From: Spirochaetia bacterium
GTDB taxonomy: Bacteria > Spirochaetota > Spirochaetia > Treponematales > Breznakiellaceae
DNA: 15,154 nt
Direction of reading: 5' to 3'
NCBI GenBank assembly: GCA_025997595.1
Contig: BNUU01000039.1
Location: forward strand, 1-15,154
Position 1 is the first letter of the stretch; every line of letters begins with the position of its first letter. A program made the translations under genes and the position numbers. This document shows positions 7,486 to 14,073 of this stretch, one piece after another. A model generated the notes under the pieces. The model saw only the letters and a list, made by a program, of their open reading frames with translations. It searched no databases and was not told where the DNA came from.

Positions 7486-7512
7486 AATTGCGCCGCTGCT
7501 GCGGCGTAAATT
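7486..7512 (+). terminator. GC-rich hairpin after the ribosomal operon
   Basis: CGCCGC (7491-7496) pairs with GCGGCG (7501-7506) around TGCT. AT pairs extend the stem outward to about 7486 and 7512 with one bulge. The T-rich stretch GTTTCAGTTTTATTTC follows. It begins four bases after the stop of the small zinc-ribbon gene and probably forms the first half of a tandem terminator with the hairpin at 7538-7560. Confidence 0.5.
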
Positions 7513-7537
7513 GTTTCAGTTTTATTTCAAACAATAG

Positions 7538-7567
7538 CCTGTCGTCTATATGGCGGCAGGTTTTTTA
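7538..7567 (+). terminator. Intrinsic terminator of the ribosomal/rpoA transcript
   Basis: CCTGTCGTC (7538-7546) pairs with GGCGGCAGG (7552-7560), nine pairs including two G-T wobbles, around the loop TATAT. Six T (7561-7566) follow immediately. This is the classical rho-independent layout on the + strand and closes the long ribosomal operon. The T-tract is on the wrong side to serve the converging rel operon. Confidence 0.85.
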
Positions 7568-7627
7568 TTTTCCGCCGGTGTCGGCGGGATAACCGCCGGC
7601 CAACAACGTTTCCCCATATTCGACAGA

Positions 7628-7800
7628 GGCCCCATCCCCCATGTAACCGGAGTTTTTTACGGGCACACTTGGAATAAAGGCGGAGGGGGTGGCATGGGAA
7701 TCCGTGGCCCTCGAAGAGGGACATGGATTCTCATGCCAGGACCCCCGACCTATGTTCTGTGTGCCCGTGGGATCGGCACGGTTACATGGGGGATGGGGTC
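7628..7800. repeat. Long near-perfect inverted repeat (173-nt hairpin) at the 3' end of rel
   Basis: Three paired blocks share one axis. Bases 7628-7649 pair with 7779-7800 (21 of 22 exact, the other G-T). Bases 7659-7668 pair with 7759-7768 (10 of 10). Bases 7691-7712 pair with 7716-7737 (19 exact, two G-T, one mismatch) around a GAA loop. Short extra complementarity (GACA at 7622-7625 with TGTC at 7802-7805) continues outside. The intervening parts pair imperfectly. The right end covers the rel stop codon. It could be a MITE-like or REP-like element, an extended terminator for rel, or a structured RNA. No target-site duplication or second copy is visible here. Confidence 0.75.
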
Positions 7801-9787
7801 ATGTCAGGGACTGGATGCTGAACACCCCCGGAATCCCCCGGATGTTCTTCATCACCTTTTTGAGATCCGCCGCCTGTTCAAGCTGCATGGTGAAAAAGCC
7901 GGTCAGCCGGTTGGGGGCGGCTTCCTCAAGCCTGCCTTCGATAAGGTGGCCCTGATGTTTCCGGATTGCCCCTTCAATTTCTGAAAAAAGATCCGCCGAT
8001 AGTTTGGCTTCGATTTTAAACCGCTTAACCAGAACCGAGAGGGCGTTTTCCCATTCGGTTTCGATCTTTCGCTCCTCAAAATCGGGGATGTTTGCCAGGT
8101 TGCTGCAATTCTGCCGGTGGATGATAATGCCCCTGCCCCGTGATATATAGCCGATGATTTTTTCCCCCGTGACCGGCCGGCAGCACCGGGCAAAATGGAT
8201 CATCATATTTTTTTCATCCTCAACCCTGACCTGGAAGACCTTTGTGTTTGGGTCGCTCTGCAATACCCGCTGTACCGTGGGAATTTCCTTTCCCGGGGTA
8301 GCGGCTGCCGGGGGTGTTTCCGGGGACGGGCCCGCAGCGGCCTTCTTTTTGGCGACCACGTTTTTTTCGATGATGATGGAACTGTCGTTCTGTTCAAGCC
8401 ACGTGCGGATCTTGCTGCGGGCCCTGGAGGTCTTTACGATCCGCAGCCAGTTCAGGTGGGGATGAGCCTGGGGCGAGGTGAGGATCTCCACCACCTGGGT
8501 GTTTTGCAGTTCGGCGCCGAGGGGGATGATGGAGCCGTCGGCCTTGGCGCCTATACAATGCTCCCCGATGGCGGAATGGATGCTGTAGGCAAAATCGATG
8601 GGGCTTGAGCCTGCGGGGAGTTCAATCACCTTTCCCTGGGGGGTAAAGACGTAAATCGAGTCTTTGAGGATTTCCTGTCTTATGTCCTCCAGAAATGCCC
8701 TGGAGCCCTGGATTTCGCCGTTTTCGTCCTCAAGCTGTTTCCAGTCCCGCAGCCGGTTCACAATGGAAATATCCACCGGCCGGATCAGATCACGGGCGGA
8801 ACCTTTTTTGTACAGCCAGTGACTGGCGATACCGTACTCGGCGATGTGGTGCATCTCAGCGGTGCGGATCTGGATTTCCAGCATCTTTCCGTTGGCCATG
8901 ACCGTCGTGTGGAGGCTTTGGTAGCCGTTGGATTTGGGCATGGCGATGTAGTCCTTGAAGCGGCCGTCCAGGGGCTTCCAGAGACGGTGGACCAGACCCA
9001 GCAGGGTGTAGCAGTTTTCGATGCTGTCGCAGAGGATGCGGACCCCGAAGAGGTCGAAGAGATCGCTTGAGGCCTTATTCCGTTTGCGCATCTTTTGATA
9101 AATCGAATAGAAATGCTTGGCCCGGCTGCTTACTTCGATTTTAATGCCCGCTGCGGCGGCTTCCCGTTGGATATCTTCCTGAACCTTATCGAGAAACTCG
9201 GTCCGTTCCCCCCGTTTTTCGGCGACGATATCCTTGATTTGCAGATAGGCTTCCCGGTTGAGGTGCTTGAGGGCGAGGTCTTCCAGTTCATCCTTGATCC
9301 AGGAGATACCGAGCCGGTCCGCCAGGGGCGCATAGATGTCGAGGCACTCCTGGGCGATGGGCTTTTGCTGCTCCGCCGGGAGACCGTCCAGGGTCCGCAT
9401 GGTCTGGAGCCGTTCCGCCAGTTTGATAAAGATGACCCGGATATCCGCCGCCATGGCAAAGAGCATCTTGCGGATGTTTTCCGCCTCATGGATGGTTTTG
9501 TTTTTGGCGGAAATCTCGGCGATTTTGCGGACCCCCTCCACCAGGAGGGAAATACCGCCGCCGAATGGTACATGGGCGTCGTCGGGGGTTAAGAGGAGCA
9601 GGGCGGCGGTGACGGTATCCGCATCAAGGTTGAGGTCGATCAAGATTGAGGCTATCCCCAGGGAGCGGTTAAGGCCGGTATTGACGGCGGCGGATTCTGC
9701 GAGGACAAAAGCTTTTTCGATCCGGTCCTGATCCCGCTGTCCGAAGTTTTTTATCTTTTCTTTAAATGCCGCTGTTTCGTTGTTCAT
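7799..9787 (-). CDS. rel: Long RelA/SpoT homologue, predicted synthetase-only (degenerate HD hydrolase)
   Basis: This 662-residue alarmone enzyme transfers pyrophosphate from ATP to GDP/GTP to make (p)ppGpp on starved ribosomes. Domains in order: HD-like (about 20-190), synthetase (about 220-350, with LFDLFGVRIL, RFKDYIAMPKSNGYQSLHTTV and EIQIRT), TGS (about 377-437), helical linker, CCRP zinc-finger-like domain (C535, C536, H557, C561) and ACT (about 585-662). The HD site is broken: the HDxxED position reads L65-L66-T-P-D-D, the His before it is absent, and ADRLHNMRT has become AERLQTMRT at about 124-132. The synthetase keeps the RFKD form typical of bifunctional Rel. I chose the ATG at 9787 because upstream residues overlap prmC and do not look like the family; the overlap with prmC is then 26 bases. 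Confidence 0.93.
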   Translation of the reverse strand: MNNETAAFKEKIKNFGQRDQDRIEKAFVLAESAAVNTGLNRSLGIASILIDLNLDADTVTAALLLLTPDDAHVPFGGGISLLVEGVRKIAEISAKNKTIHEAENIRKMLFAMAADIRVIFIKLAERLQTMRTLDGLPAEQQKPIAQECLDIYAPLADRLGISWIKDELEDLALKHLNREAYLQIKDIVAEKRGERTEFLDKVQEDIQREAAAAGIKIEVSSRAKHFYSIYQKMRKRNKASSDLFDLFGVRILCDSIENCYTLLGLVHRLWKPLDGRFKDYIAMPKSNGYQSLHTTVMANGKMLEIQIRTAEMHHIAEYGIASHWLYKKGSARDLIRPVDISIVNRLRDWKQLEDENGEIQGSRAFLEDIRQEILKDSIYVFTPQGKVIELPAGSSPIDFAYSIHSAIGEHCIGAKADGSIIPLGAELQNTQVVEILTSPQAHPHLNWLRIVKTSRARSKIRTWLEQNDSSIIIEKNVVAKKKAAAGPSPETPPAAATPGKEIPTVQRVLQSDPNTKVFQVRVEDEKNMMIHFARCCRPVTGEKIIGYISRGRGIIIHRQNCSNLANIPDFEERKIETEWENALSVLVKRFKIEAKLSADLFSEIEGAIRKHQGHLIEGRLEEAAPNRLTGFFTMQLEQAADLKKVMKNIRGIPGVFSIQSLT

Positions 9788-10667
9788 CAATAGACGCCCC
9801 AATGACCCGCTCCTGGCCGGATATATCCCTAAGAGCAAGTATATCTTTATAGCCCCTTGTTTCAAGCAGGGTGGTAATGGCTTTCATTTGACGGGGATCT
9901 GCTTCCAAAAGAAGCCGGCCGCCGGGGATCAGGTGGGCCGGGGCCTCATCAATGATCCGCCGTATCAGGTCCAGGCCGTCTGCGCCGCCGTCCAGGGCAA
10001 GCAGGGGCTCCCGCCGAACCTCCGCCGACAGGGCTTGGATTTCACCGGTGCAAACGTAAGGGGGATTGCTTACGATTAACGAGTAATGGGTGGGGAAGAA
10101 TGGGGAATTTTTTAGAGGGGCGAAAAGGTCGCCTTGGAAGAAATGGATGGGCGCGGCTGAGACGGTAAAACCGGTCCCCGGGCGTCCGCCTAAAAGTCGG
10201 GCGGCATTGGCACGGGCTATTTCCAGGGCGGCTTCGGAAATATCCGAGGCCCAAACTTCAAGTTCCGGCAGTTCATGTTTGAGGGAGATCGCTACCGCGC
10301 CGGAACCGGTACAGAGGTCCAAAATCCTCCGGGGGCTATCGGTGATCTTTTCCAGGGCGGCTTCCACCAGGGTTTCCGTATCCGGGCGGGGGACGAGGAC
10401 GGCGGGGGTGACGGTAAATTCCAGGCCGCGGAATTCCCGGCGCCTGAGGATGTAGGCAACGCATTCACCGGAAAGGCGGCGTTCCAGGAGCGCCTGAAAA
10501 CGGCGGTAATCTTCTTCGGAAAGAGGGTCGGGGCCGGCGGCGATAAGACCGGCCCGGCCGGTGTGAAGGATTTCCGCCAGGAGCAGGCCGGCGTCCAGGG
10601 CGGGGGTGTCAACTTGGGCAGAGTTGAGCAGACCGGCGCCCTGGGCAAGAGCTTCCCGAATTGTCAT
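9762..10667 (-). CDS. prmC: Release factor glutamine N5-methyltransferase PrmC (HemK)
   Basis: This 301-residue S-adenosylmethionine-dependent enzyme methylates the glutamine of the GGQ motif in release factors RF1 and RF2, raising termination efficiency. An N-terminal helical domain (about 1-80) precedes the methyltransferase fold, which has VPRPDTETLVE (about 92-102), the SAM loop DLCTGSG (117-123) and the diagnostic active-site NPPY (201-204). It directly follows its substrate gene prfA, a widely conserved pairing, and overlaps rel downstream. Its ATG lies immediately after the 15-nt palindrome at 10668-10682, which occupies the place of the ribosome-binding site. Confidence 0.95.
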   Translation of the reverse strand: MTIREALAQGAGLLNSAQVDTPALDAGLLLAEILHTGRAGLIAAGPDPLSEEDYRRFQALLERRLSGECVAYILRRREFRGLEFTVTPAVLVPRPDTETLVEAALEKITDSPRRILDLCTGSGAVAISLKHELPELEVWASDISEAALEIARANAARLLGGRPGTGFTVSAAPIHFFQGDLFAPLKNSPFFPTHYSLIVSNPPYVCTGEIQALSAEVRREPLLALDGGADGLDLIRRIIDEAPAHLIPGGRLLLEADPRQMKAITTLLETRGYKDILALRDISGQERVIGASIDEQRNSGI

Positions 10668-10682
10668 AGGTGCCTGGCACCT
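10668..10682. repeat. Palindrome filling the prfA-prmC gap
   Basis: AGGTGCCTGGCACCT is a perfect palindrome, seven-base arms around one central base, flanked on the + strand by six T (10682-10687). On the coding (-) strand it reads as a run of A, then AGGTGCCAGGCACCT, then the prmC ATG. It occupies most of the 18-base gap and would fold over the prmC translation start. The sequence resembles short palindromic repeat units found scattered in bacterial genomes, but copy number cannot be judged from one window. Confidence 0.6.
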
Positions 10683-10685
10683 TTT

Positions 10686-11756
10686 TTATGAAGCGGTTGC
10701 CCGGAGCAGTTCTTCACGGGCGGAAAGTTTGAGGGCGTCGAAGAGTTCCGCCACATCCCCCTGCATGATAAGGTCCAGCTTGTAGAGGGTGAGGTTGATC
10801 CGGTGGTCCGTGAGGCGGTTCTGGGGGAAGTTATAGGTGCGGATGCGCTCGGAGCGGTCACCGGTGCCGATCTGGTTTTTGCGGGCCTCGGCGCGTTCGG
10901 AGGCGGCCTTGGCCTCTTCCATTTCGTAAACCCGGGCCCGGAGGATGCGCATGGCCTTGGCCTTGTTTTTGATCTGACTCTTTTCATCCTGGCAGTGGAC
11001 CACGATGCCGCTGGGGATATGGGTGATCCGTACCGCCGAGTCGGTGGTGTTAACGCACTGGCCGCCGGGACCCCCGGCGCGCATCACGTCGATGCGGAGG
11101 TCCTCCTGCTTGATGTTGATTTCCGTCTCGTCCGCCTCGGGGAGTACCGCCACGGTGACCGCCGAGGTGTGGATGCGGCCGGAGGCTTCGGTGACGGGGA
11201 CCCGCTGCACCCGGTGGACCCCGGATTCGTAGCGGAGGTTTTCGTAGACATTATTGCCGCTGATGGAAAAAACGATTTCCTTGAGGCCCCCAAGCTCGGT
11301 TTCGTTGGAGTTCATGATTTCGAACTTCCAGCCCCTGGTCTCCGCAAACCGGGAATACATGCGGAAAAGGTCCGCCGCGAACAGGGCTGCCTCGTCACCG
11401 CCGGTTCCGGCCCGGATTTCCATGATGATATCTTTTTCATCCAGGGGGTCCTTGGGGATAAGGAGAAATTTAAGCCGGTCTTCGGCGTCGGTGATGCGAA
11501 TTTCCAGTTCGTGGAGTTCTTCTTTTGCAAGCTCCCGCATTTCCGGGTCCTTTTCTCCGGCGATAAGGGATTTTGCATCCTCAAGCTGGCCGGAAAGCTT
11601 GTTTTTCTCCTCCTGGGCGGCAGAAATATCACTCAGTTGGGAATATTCCCGCATGAGATCACGGTATTTATTCTGATTTTTGACCAAATCCGGGTCCTGG
11701 ATCAAAAGGGACAATTCCTGATAACGTTCCAAAAGGGAGCTTAACCGTTCGTTCAT
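10686..11756 (-). CDS. prfA: Peptide chain release factor 1
   Basis: The 356-residue class I release factor recognises UAA and UAG and triggers peptide release. An N-terminal coiled domain is followed by [22 protein letters not shown] (about 113-134), and then the RF1 tripeptide PVT at 187-189 within [18 protein letters not shown], which distinguishes RF1 from the SPF of RF2. The catalytic GGQ is at 231-233. The residue after GGQ is Cys, where His is common in RF1. The ATG at 11756 is preferred over an upstream ATG because GGAGA lies eight bases before it and the family begins at this point. It is first in the prfA-prmC-rel operon. Confidence 0.96.
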   Translation of the reverse strand: MNERLSSLLERYQELSLLIQDPDLVKNQNKYRDLMREYSQLSDISAAQEEKNKLSGQLEDAKSLIAGEKDPEMRELAKEELHELEIRITDAEDRLKFLLIPKDPLDEKDIIMEIRAGTGGDEAALFAADLFRMYSRFAETRGWKFEIMNSNETELGGLKEIVFSISGNNVYENLRYESGVHRVQRVPVTEASGRIHTSAVTVAVLPEADETEINIKQEDLRIDVMRAGGPGGQCVNTTDSAVRITHIPSGIVVHCQDEKSQIKNKAKAMRILRARVYEMEEAKAASERAEARKNQIGTGDRSERIRTYNFPQNRLTDHRINLTLYKLDLIMQGDVAELFDALKLSAREELLRATAS

Positions 11757-11836
11757 CACATTTTCTCCATAGCCAAGCATACCAAAACCGGCGCGCTTCC
11801 GCCAGTCCTCGGCCTTGCCCGTTGTATGTACCGGCT

Positions 11837-11865
11837 ATTTGACTGCGCCACATAACCAGTGTCAG
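11837..11865 (-). promoter_or_regulatory. Candidate promoter for the prfA-prmC-rel operon
   Basis: Reading the - strand, CTGACA (11860-11865) and TCAAAT (11837-11842) are separated by 17 bases. That is five of six and four of six matches to the sigma-70 consensus hexamers. The leader to the prfA ATG would be about 70 bases. This is consensus matching only. Confidence 0.35.
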
Positions 11866-11887
11866 AATATGTTTTTTCTGTTACAAT
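11859..11887 (+). promoter_or_regulatory. Candidate promoter for the membrane protein/lipoprotein pair
   Basis: GTGTCA (11859-11864) and TACAAT (11882-11887) are 17 bases apart, matching four and five of six consensus positions. The -10 box ends six bases before the ATG at 11894, so the transcript would start almost on the start codon and be leaderless. A second pair, TTGACT (11839-11844) with CAGAAT (11863-11868), would give a normal leader. Both overlap the divergent prfA candidate. Confidence 0.3.
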
Positions 11888-11893
11888 AAGGGC

Positions 11894-12301
11894 ATGTCCT
11901 TTGTGTCGGATATATTGGTCAAAATAAAGGAACTGCCGGGGAGGCTTTTAAATAAGAAGAACCTTCTCTTTATCGGCCCTGGGGCTGTCCTGATTATCCT
12001 TATTGTGGTGATTTTGGGAATAAACCGCGGCTCGGCTAAGGGGACGGATACCCTGCGGGATGGATTTCAGCCGGACGGCCTTCGGCCGCAGAGCTTACAG
12101 CCGCAGATACCCCCTGGGGAACTCTTTCTCCCGGAGGAACCGGATTTTCTTCCGGCCTTGATCCTTGGCCGGGAGCGGCGGGATGCCTGGACAGCGGAAG
12201 ATGCGGAGCCCTTCTGGCATAATCCCCTGGAAGGGGGGGAGGAACAGTGGCGGGCCAGGATAGAATCGGTGATAGATGAACTTTTGGAGCATGTTCCGTG
12301 A
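11894..12301 (+). CDS. Small single-span membrane protein, function unknown
   Basis: This 135-residue product has a basic N-terminal region (MSFVSDILVKIKELPGRLLNKK) and one transmembrane segment at about 24-43 (NLLFIGPGAVLIILIVVILGI). A proline-rich, mostly acidic exported portion follows, ending in a short helical stretch (QWRARIESVIDELLEHVP). I recognise no family. The N-terminus is predicted inside and the rest in the periplasm. Its TGA overlaps the GTG start of the next gene by four bases (GTGA), so the two are co-translated and probably act together in the envelope. The ATG at 11894 has only a weak GGG upstream. Confidence 0.75.
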   Translation: MSFVSDILVKIKELPGRLLNKKNLLFIGPGAVLIILIVVILGINRGSAKGTDTLRDGFQPDGLRPQSLQPQIPPGELFLPEEPDFLPALILGRERRDAWTAEDAEPFWHNPLEGGEEQWRARIESVIDELLEHVP

Positions 12302-13962
12302 GACCTATTTTAATTCCGATGTTGATAGCCATGGTCTTATCCTGCAAGAGCCTTCCCGTGGGGAATGCGGAAAGTGAGCCCCCTGCGGTTGAGGCGGTTT
12401 CCCCGGGGCTTCCCAAGGAGGCAGAGCCATCCGTTGCGGCTGAGGATAGCGCCTTCCCGGAGGCTCCGGCTTCTTCAGATCCGGTGTATGCTGCGGAAGC
12501 GGTTCCTGTCGATGAAAAGCCCTCCGCCGCAGCCTTGCCGGAGGAACCCCCCGATACCGGCGTGTTTGGCGATCTGCTTGAACCTGCTCCGTCAGATCCG
12601 GCGGAAGCGGACCCGACGGAGTTCCCGCCGGCCGAAGGGCCGCTTTTGACGGTACTGCCTGAGCCGGCTGTCCCTGTTTTGGAGCATCCCCCGGCGCCGG
12701 CGCCGGCACCTCCGGCGGAAGTGGCAGCGGAACCCCCGGCAGAATCCGTACCGGAGATCATTGCCCAGGCCGCCGCCGAGTCGGCGCCCCCTGTGGCGCC
12801 ATCGGCTGATCCTCCGCCTCCTCGTCAGGCTGCTGAACCAAGAGCAGCGCCCCCCACGGCGCCCCCTGTTGCCGGGCCTGCGGAGCCGGAGGTTCCGCAG
12901 GAGTCCGATCCCACGGAACTTCCGGCGGAAGAAGAAACCCCGTCCCCCCTTGTCCGTGAGCCTATTCCCCTGCCGGTGCGGCCCATTCCGGAGCCTCCCG
13001 CCGCCATTCCCCCTGCGATCAGGGAGGATGGGGGGATTGTTTTTTCCCGGGTTGTCCGGGCTACGGTGGGTCAGCTGGTGGAAATTCCCTTCCGGGGTAC
13101 CGGCTGGATATATCTGGGGGAATTGGGGGCCCGCAGGGGAATAAACTATGATTCCCGGCGGCTGGATAATGAGGGGCAGAGTTTTGTGTTCCGGGCGGAA
13201 GCGGCCGGAACCTATGCCTTAAAATTTGACAAACAGGATTTTGCCCGGGATTATATTTTGAACGACCATGTCCAGGTGATAATCGGAGAGGCCCCGGAGA
13301 TTTCGGTACTGGACCGGGGCCGGGTGACTGCGGTACCCCGGTGGCCCACGGCCGCCGAAGAGGCTGAAGTCTTTCGCCGGAGCGGGAACAATTCCCCGTC
13401 GCAGGGAAGCCCGGTCCCCAGAGGAACTGGTATAGCGGACGAAGGCCCTTCGCCGGTAGGCCCCCCGGAAACAAGCGCCGCATTGCCAGGCTCTGTTCCC
13501 GCAGTGGAACCGGAGCAGGGCGCCGCCGAGGCTTCGACAGGCGCTGTCCCTTCGCCGCCCGTGCCCTCTGCGCCGGGGGAGTCGGTCCCGGCTCAGTCCG
13601 CCCCTCCTGAATATGCAGCTGCGGTCCTCCCCCGCGAAAGCGGGATCCCCTCTGAGGGAAGCTTGGGCCGGGGTTCCCCGCCTGACCAGTATCTGCAGCA
13701 GGCCCAGGAGGAGTTTAAGGCCGGACGGGTGGCGGCGGCGCTGTCGATTCTGGATCAATTTCGGGAATGGTACCCCTCGGGGAGTGATGAGGCCTATTGG
13801 CTTTACGGTCAGTTTTACGAGGCAAACAGCCCCAGCCGGGATATCCGCCTGGCCCTGGACTATTACCGCCGCCTGGTTCGGGAGTACCCCCAGAGCAGCC
13901 GCTACAACGAGGCCCGGCGGCGGATTGCCTATCTGGAACGGTACTACATCAATATCCAATAG
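12298..13962 (+). CDS. Putative lipoprotein with Pro/Ala/Glu-rich spacers and C-terminal TPR-like domain
   Basis: This 554-residue product starts at GTG 12298, overlapping the upstream stop. Residues 1-16 (MRPILIPMLIAMVLSC) form a short signal ending in a lipobox-like VLSC, so C16 is probably lipidated. Low-complexity Pro/Ala/Glu spacers fill about 25-240 and 335-460. Between them, about 246-331 looks like a compact beta domain (GTGWIYLGELGARRGINYD, GTYALKFDKQDF). Residues about 462-554 resemble TPR repeats of the CpoB/BamD kind (QAQEEFKAGRVAAALSILDQFREWYP, LALDYYRRLVREYPQSSRYNEARRRI). I do not recognise the protein. The layout suggests an envelope protein spanning the periplasm and binding partners through the TPR. 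Its stop codon lies in the first of three tandem hairpins. Confidence 0.85.
   Translation: MRPILIPMLIAMVLSCKSLPVGNAESEPPAVEAVSPGLPKEAEPSVAAEDSAFPEAPASSDPVYAAEAVPVDEKPSAAALPEEPPDTGVFGDLLEPAPSDPAEADPTEFPPAEGPLLTVLPEPAVPVLEHPPAPAPAPPAEVAAEPPAESVPEIIAQAAAESAPPVAPSADPPPPRQAAEPRAAPPTAPPVAGPAEPEVPQESDPTELPAEEETPSPLVREPIPLPVRPIPEPPAAIPPAIREDGGIVFSRVVRATVGQLVEIPFRGTGWIYLGELGARRGINYDSRRLDNEGQSFVFRAEAAGTYALKFDKQDFARDYILNDHVQVIIGEAPEISVLDRGRVTAVPRWPTAAEEAEVFRRSGNNSPSQGSPVPRGTGIADEGPSPVGPPETSAALPGSVPAVEPEQGAAEASTGAVPSPPVPSAPGESVPAQSAPPEYAAAVLPRESGIPSEGSLGRGSPPDQYLQQAQEEFKAGRVAAALSILDQFREWYPSGSDEAYWLYGQFYEANSPSRDIRLALDYYRRLVREYPQSSRYNEARRRIAYLERYYINIQ
13631..13644 (+). repeat. Small GAAA-loop palindrome inside the lipoprotein gene
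   Basis: CCCGC-GAAA-GCGGG is a perfect five-base stem closing a GNRA tetraloop. It lies in the low-complexity spacer of the lipoprotein gene just before the TPR region. Nearby bases (TCCCCTCTGAGGGA) form a second weak inverted repeat. It may be a short palindromic repeat tolerated in frame, or chance in GC-rich DNA. Confidence 0.3.
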
Positions 13963-13990
13963 TATGCGCAATTAAAACTGCGCATACTAT
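13959..13990. repeat. Tandem hairpin 1 of 3 (shared-loop array)
   Basis: ATAGTATGCGCA (13959-13970) pairs perfectly over 12 bp with TGCGCATACTAT (13979-13990). The loop is ATTAAAAC (13971-13978). The left arm contains the stop codon of the lipoprotein gene (TAG 13960-13962). Two bases separate it from hairpin 2. Confidence 0.85.
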
Positions 13991-13992
13991 CC

Positions 13993-14022
13993 CGTTAAAC
14001 GACATTAAAACGTCGTTTAACG
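13993..14022. repeat. Tandem hairpin 2 of 3 (shared-loop array)
   Basis: CGTTAAACGAC (13993-14003) pairs perfectly over 11 bp with GTCGTTTAACG (14012-14022). The loop is again ATTAAAAC (14004-14011), identical to hairpin 1 although the stems are unrelated. The arms are themselves partly palindromic (GTCGTT-T-AACGAC at 14012-14024), which allows alternative folds. Three bases separate it from hairpin 3. Confidence 0.85.
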
Positions 14023-14025
14023 ACT

Positions 14026-14060
14026 GGTTCGCGCCATTTTTTAAACGGCGCGAACCTTTT
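14026..14060 (+). terminator. Tandem hairpin 3 of 3, terminator-like with a TTTT tail
   Basis: GGTTCGCGCC (14026-14035) pairs perfectly over 10 bp with GGCGCGAACC (14047-14056). The loop is ATTTTTTAAAC (14036-14046), a slightly expanded version of the loop in hairpins 1 and 2. TTTT (14057-14060) follows, so it could terminate the + strand lipoprotein transcript weakly. On the - strand no T-run follows. Confidence 0.65.
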
Positions 14061-14073
14061 GGTCACTGGCTGC

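Larger units (their letters stand above)
7483..7798. other. Gene-free interval between convergent operons
   Basis: This 316-base stretch separates the ribosomal operon (+) from rel (-). It holds, in order, a GC-rich hairpin (7486-7512), the intrinsic terminator (7538-7567), a small CCGCC/GGCGG hairpin near 7571-7588, and a 173-nt long inverted repeat (7628-7800). The frames spanning the inverted repeat have no family resemblance and are treated as chance. No tRNA or known structured RNA was recognised. Confidence 0.7.

Noticed and set aside
7571..7588. Small CCGCC/GGCGG hairpin as a rel terminator
   Set aside because: On the - strand it is followed by an A-rich, not T-rich, stretch, so it lacks the terminator layout for rel.
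7550..7984. 144-residue + strand frame crossing the long hairpin into rel
   Set aside because: It runs through the terminator T-tract and the inverted repeat and has no family resemblance. The rel frame on the other strand is certain.
9095..9592. 165-residue + strand frame inside rel
   Set aside because: It lies wholly antisense to the Rel HD and linker region, has no recognisable domain and no distinct ribosome-binding site.
9788..9865. Longer Rel start at 9865
   Set aside because: The extra 26 residues overlap prmC further, look unlike the family N-terminus, and the ATG at 9787 fits the Rel start.
10803..11744. 313-residue open frame on the + strand antisense to prfA
   Set aside because: It is the mirror frame of a GC-rich, strongly conserved gene. 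The composition is implausible and it shows no family motifs.
12036..12761. 241-residue - strand frame antisense to the membrane protein and lipoprotein genes
   Set aside because: The Gly/Ser/Ala-rich translation mirrors the Pro/Ala/Glu-rich sense strand. The sense pair has coupled starts, a signal peptide and a TPR domain.
13959..14056. CRISPR-like array, because units recur about every 33-34 bases
   Set aside because: The constant part is only the 8-11 base loop and the variable parts are palindromic arms, the reverse of a direct-repeat/spacer layout. There are only three units and no cas genes.
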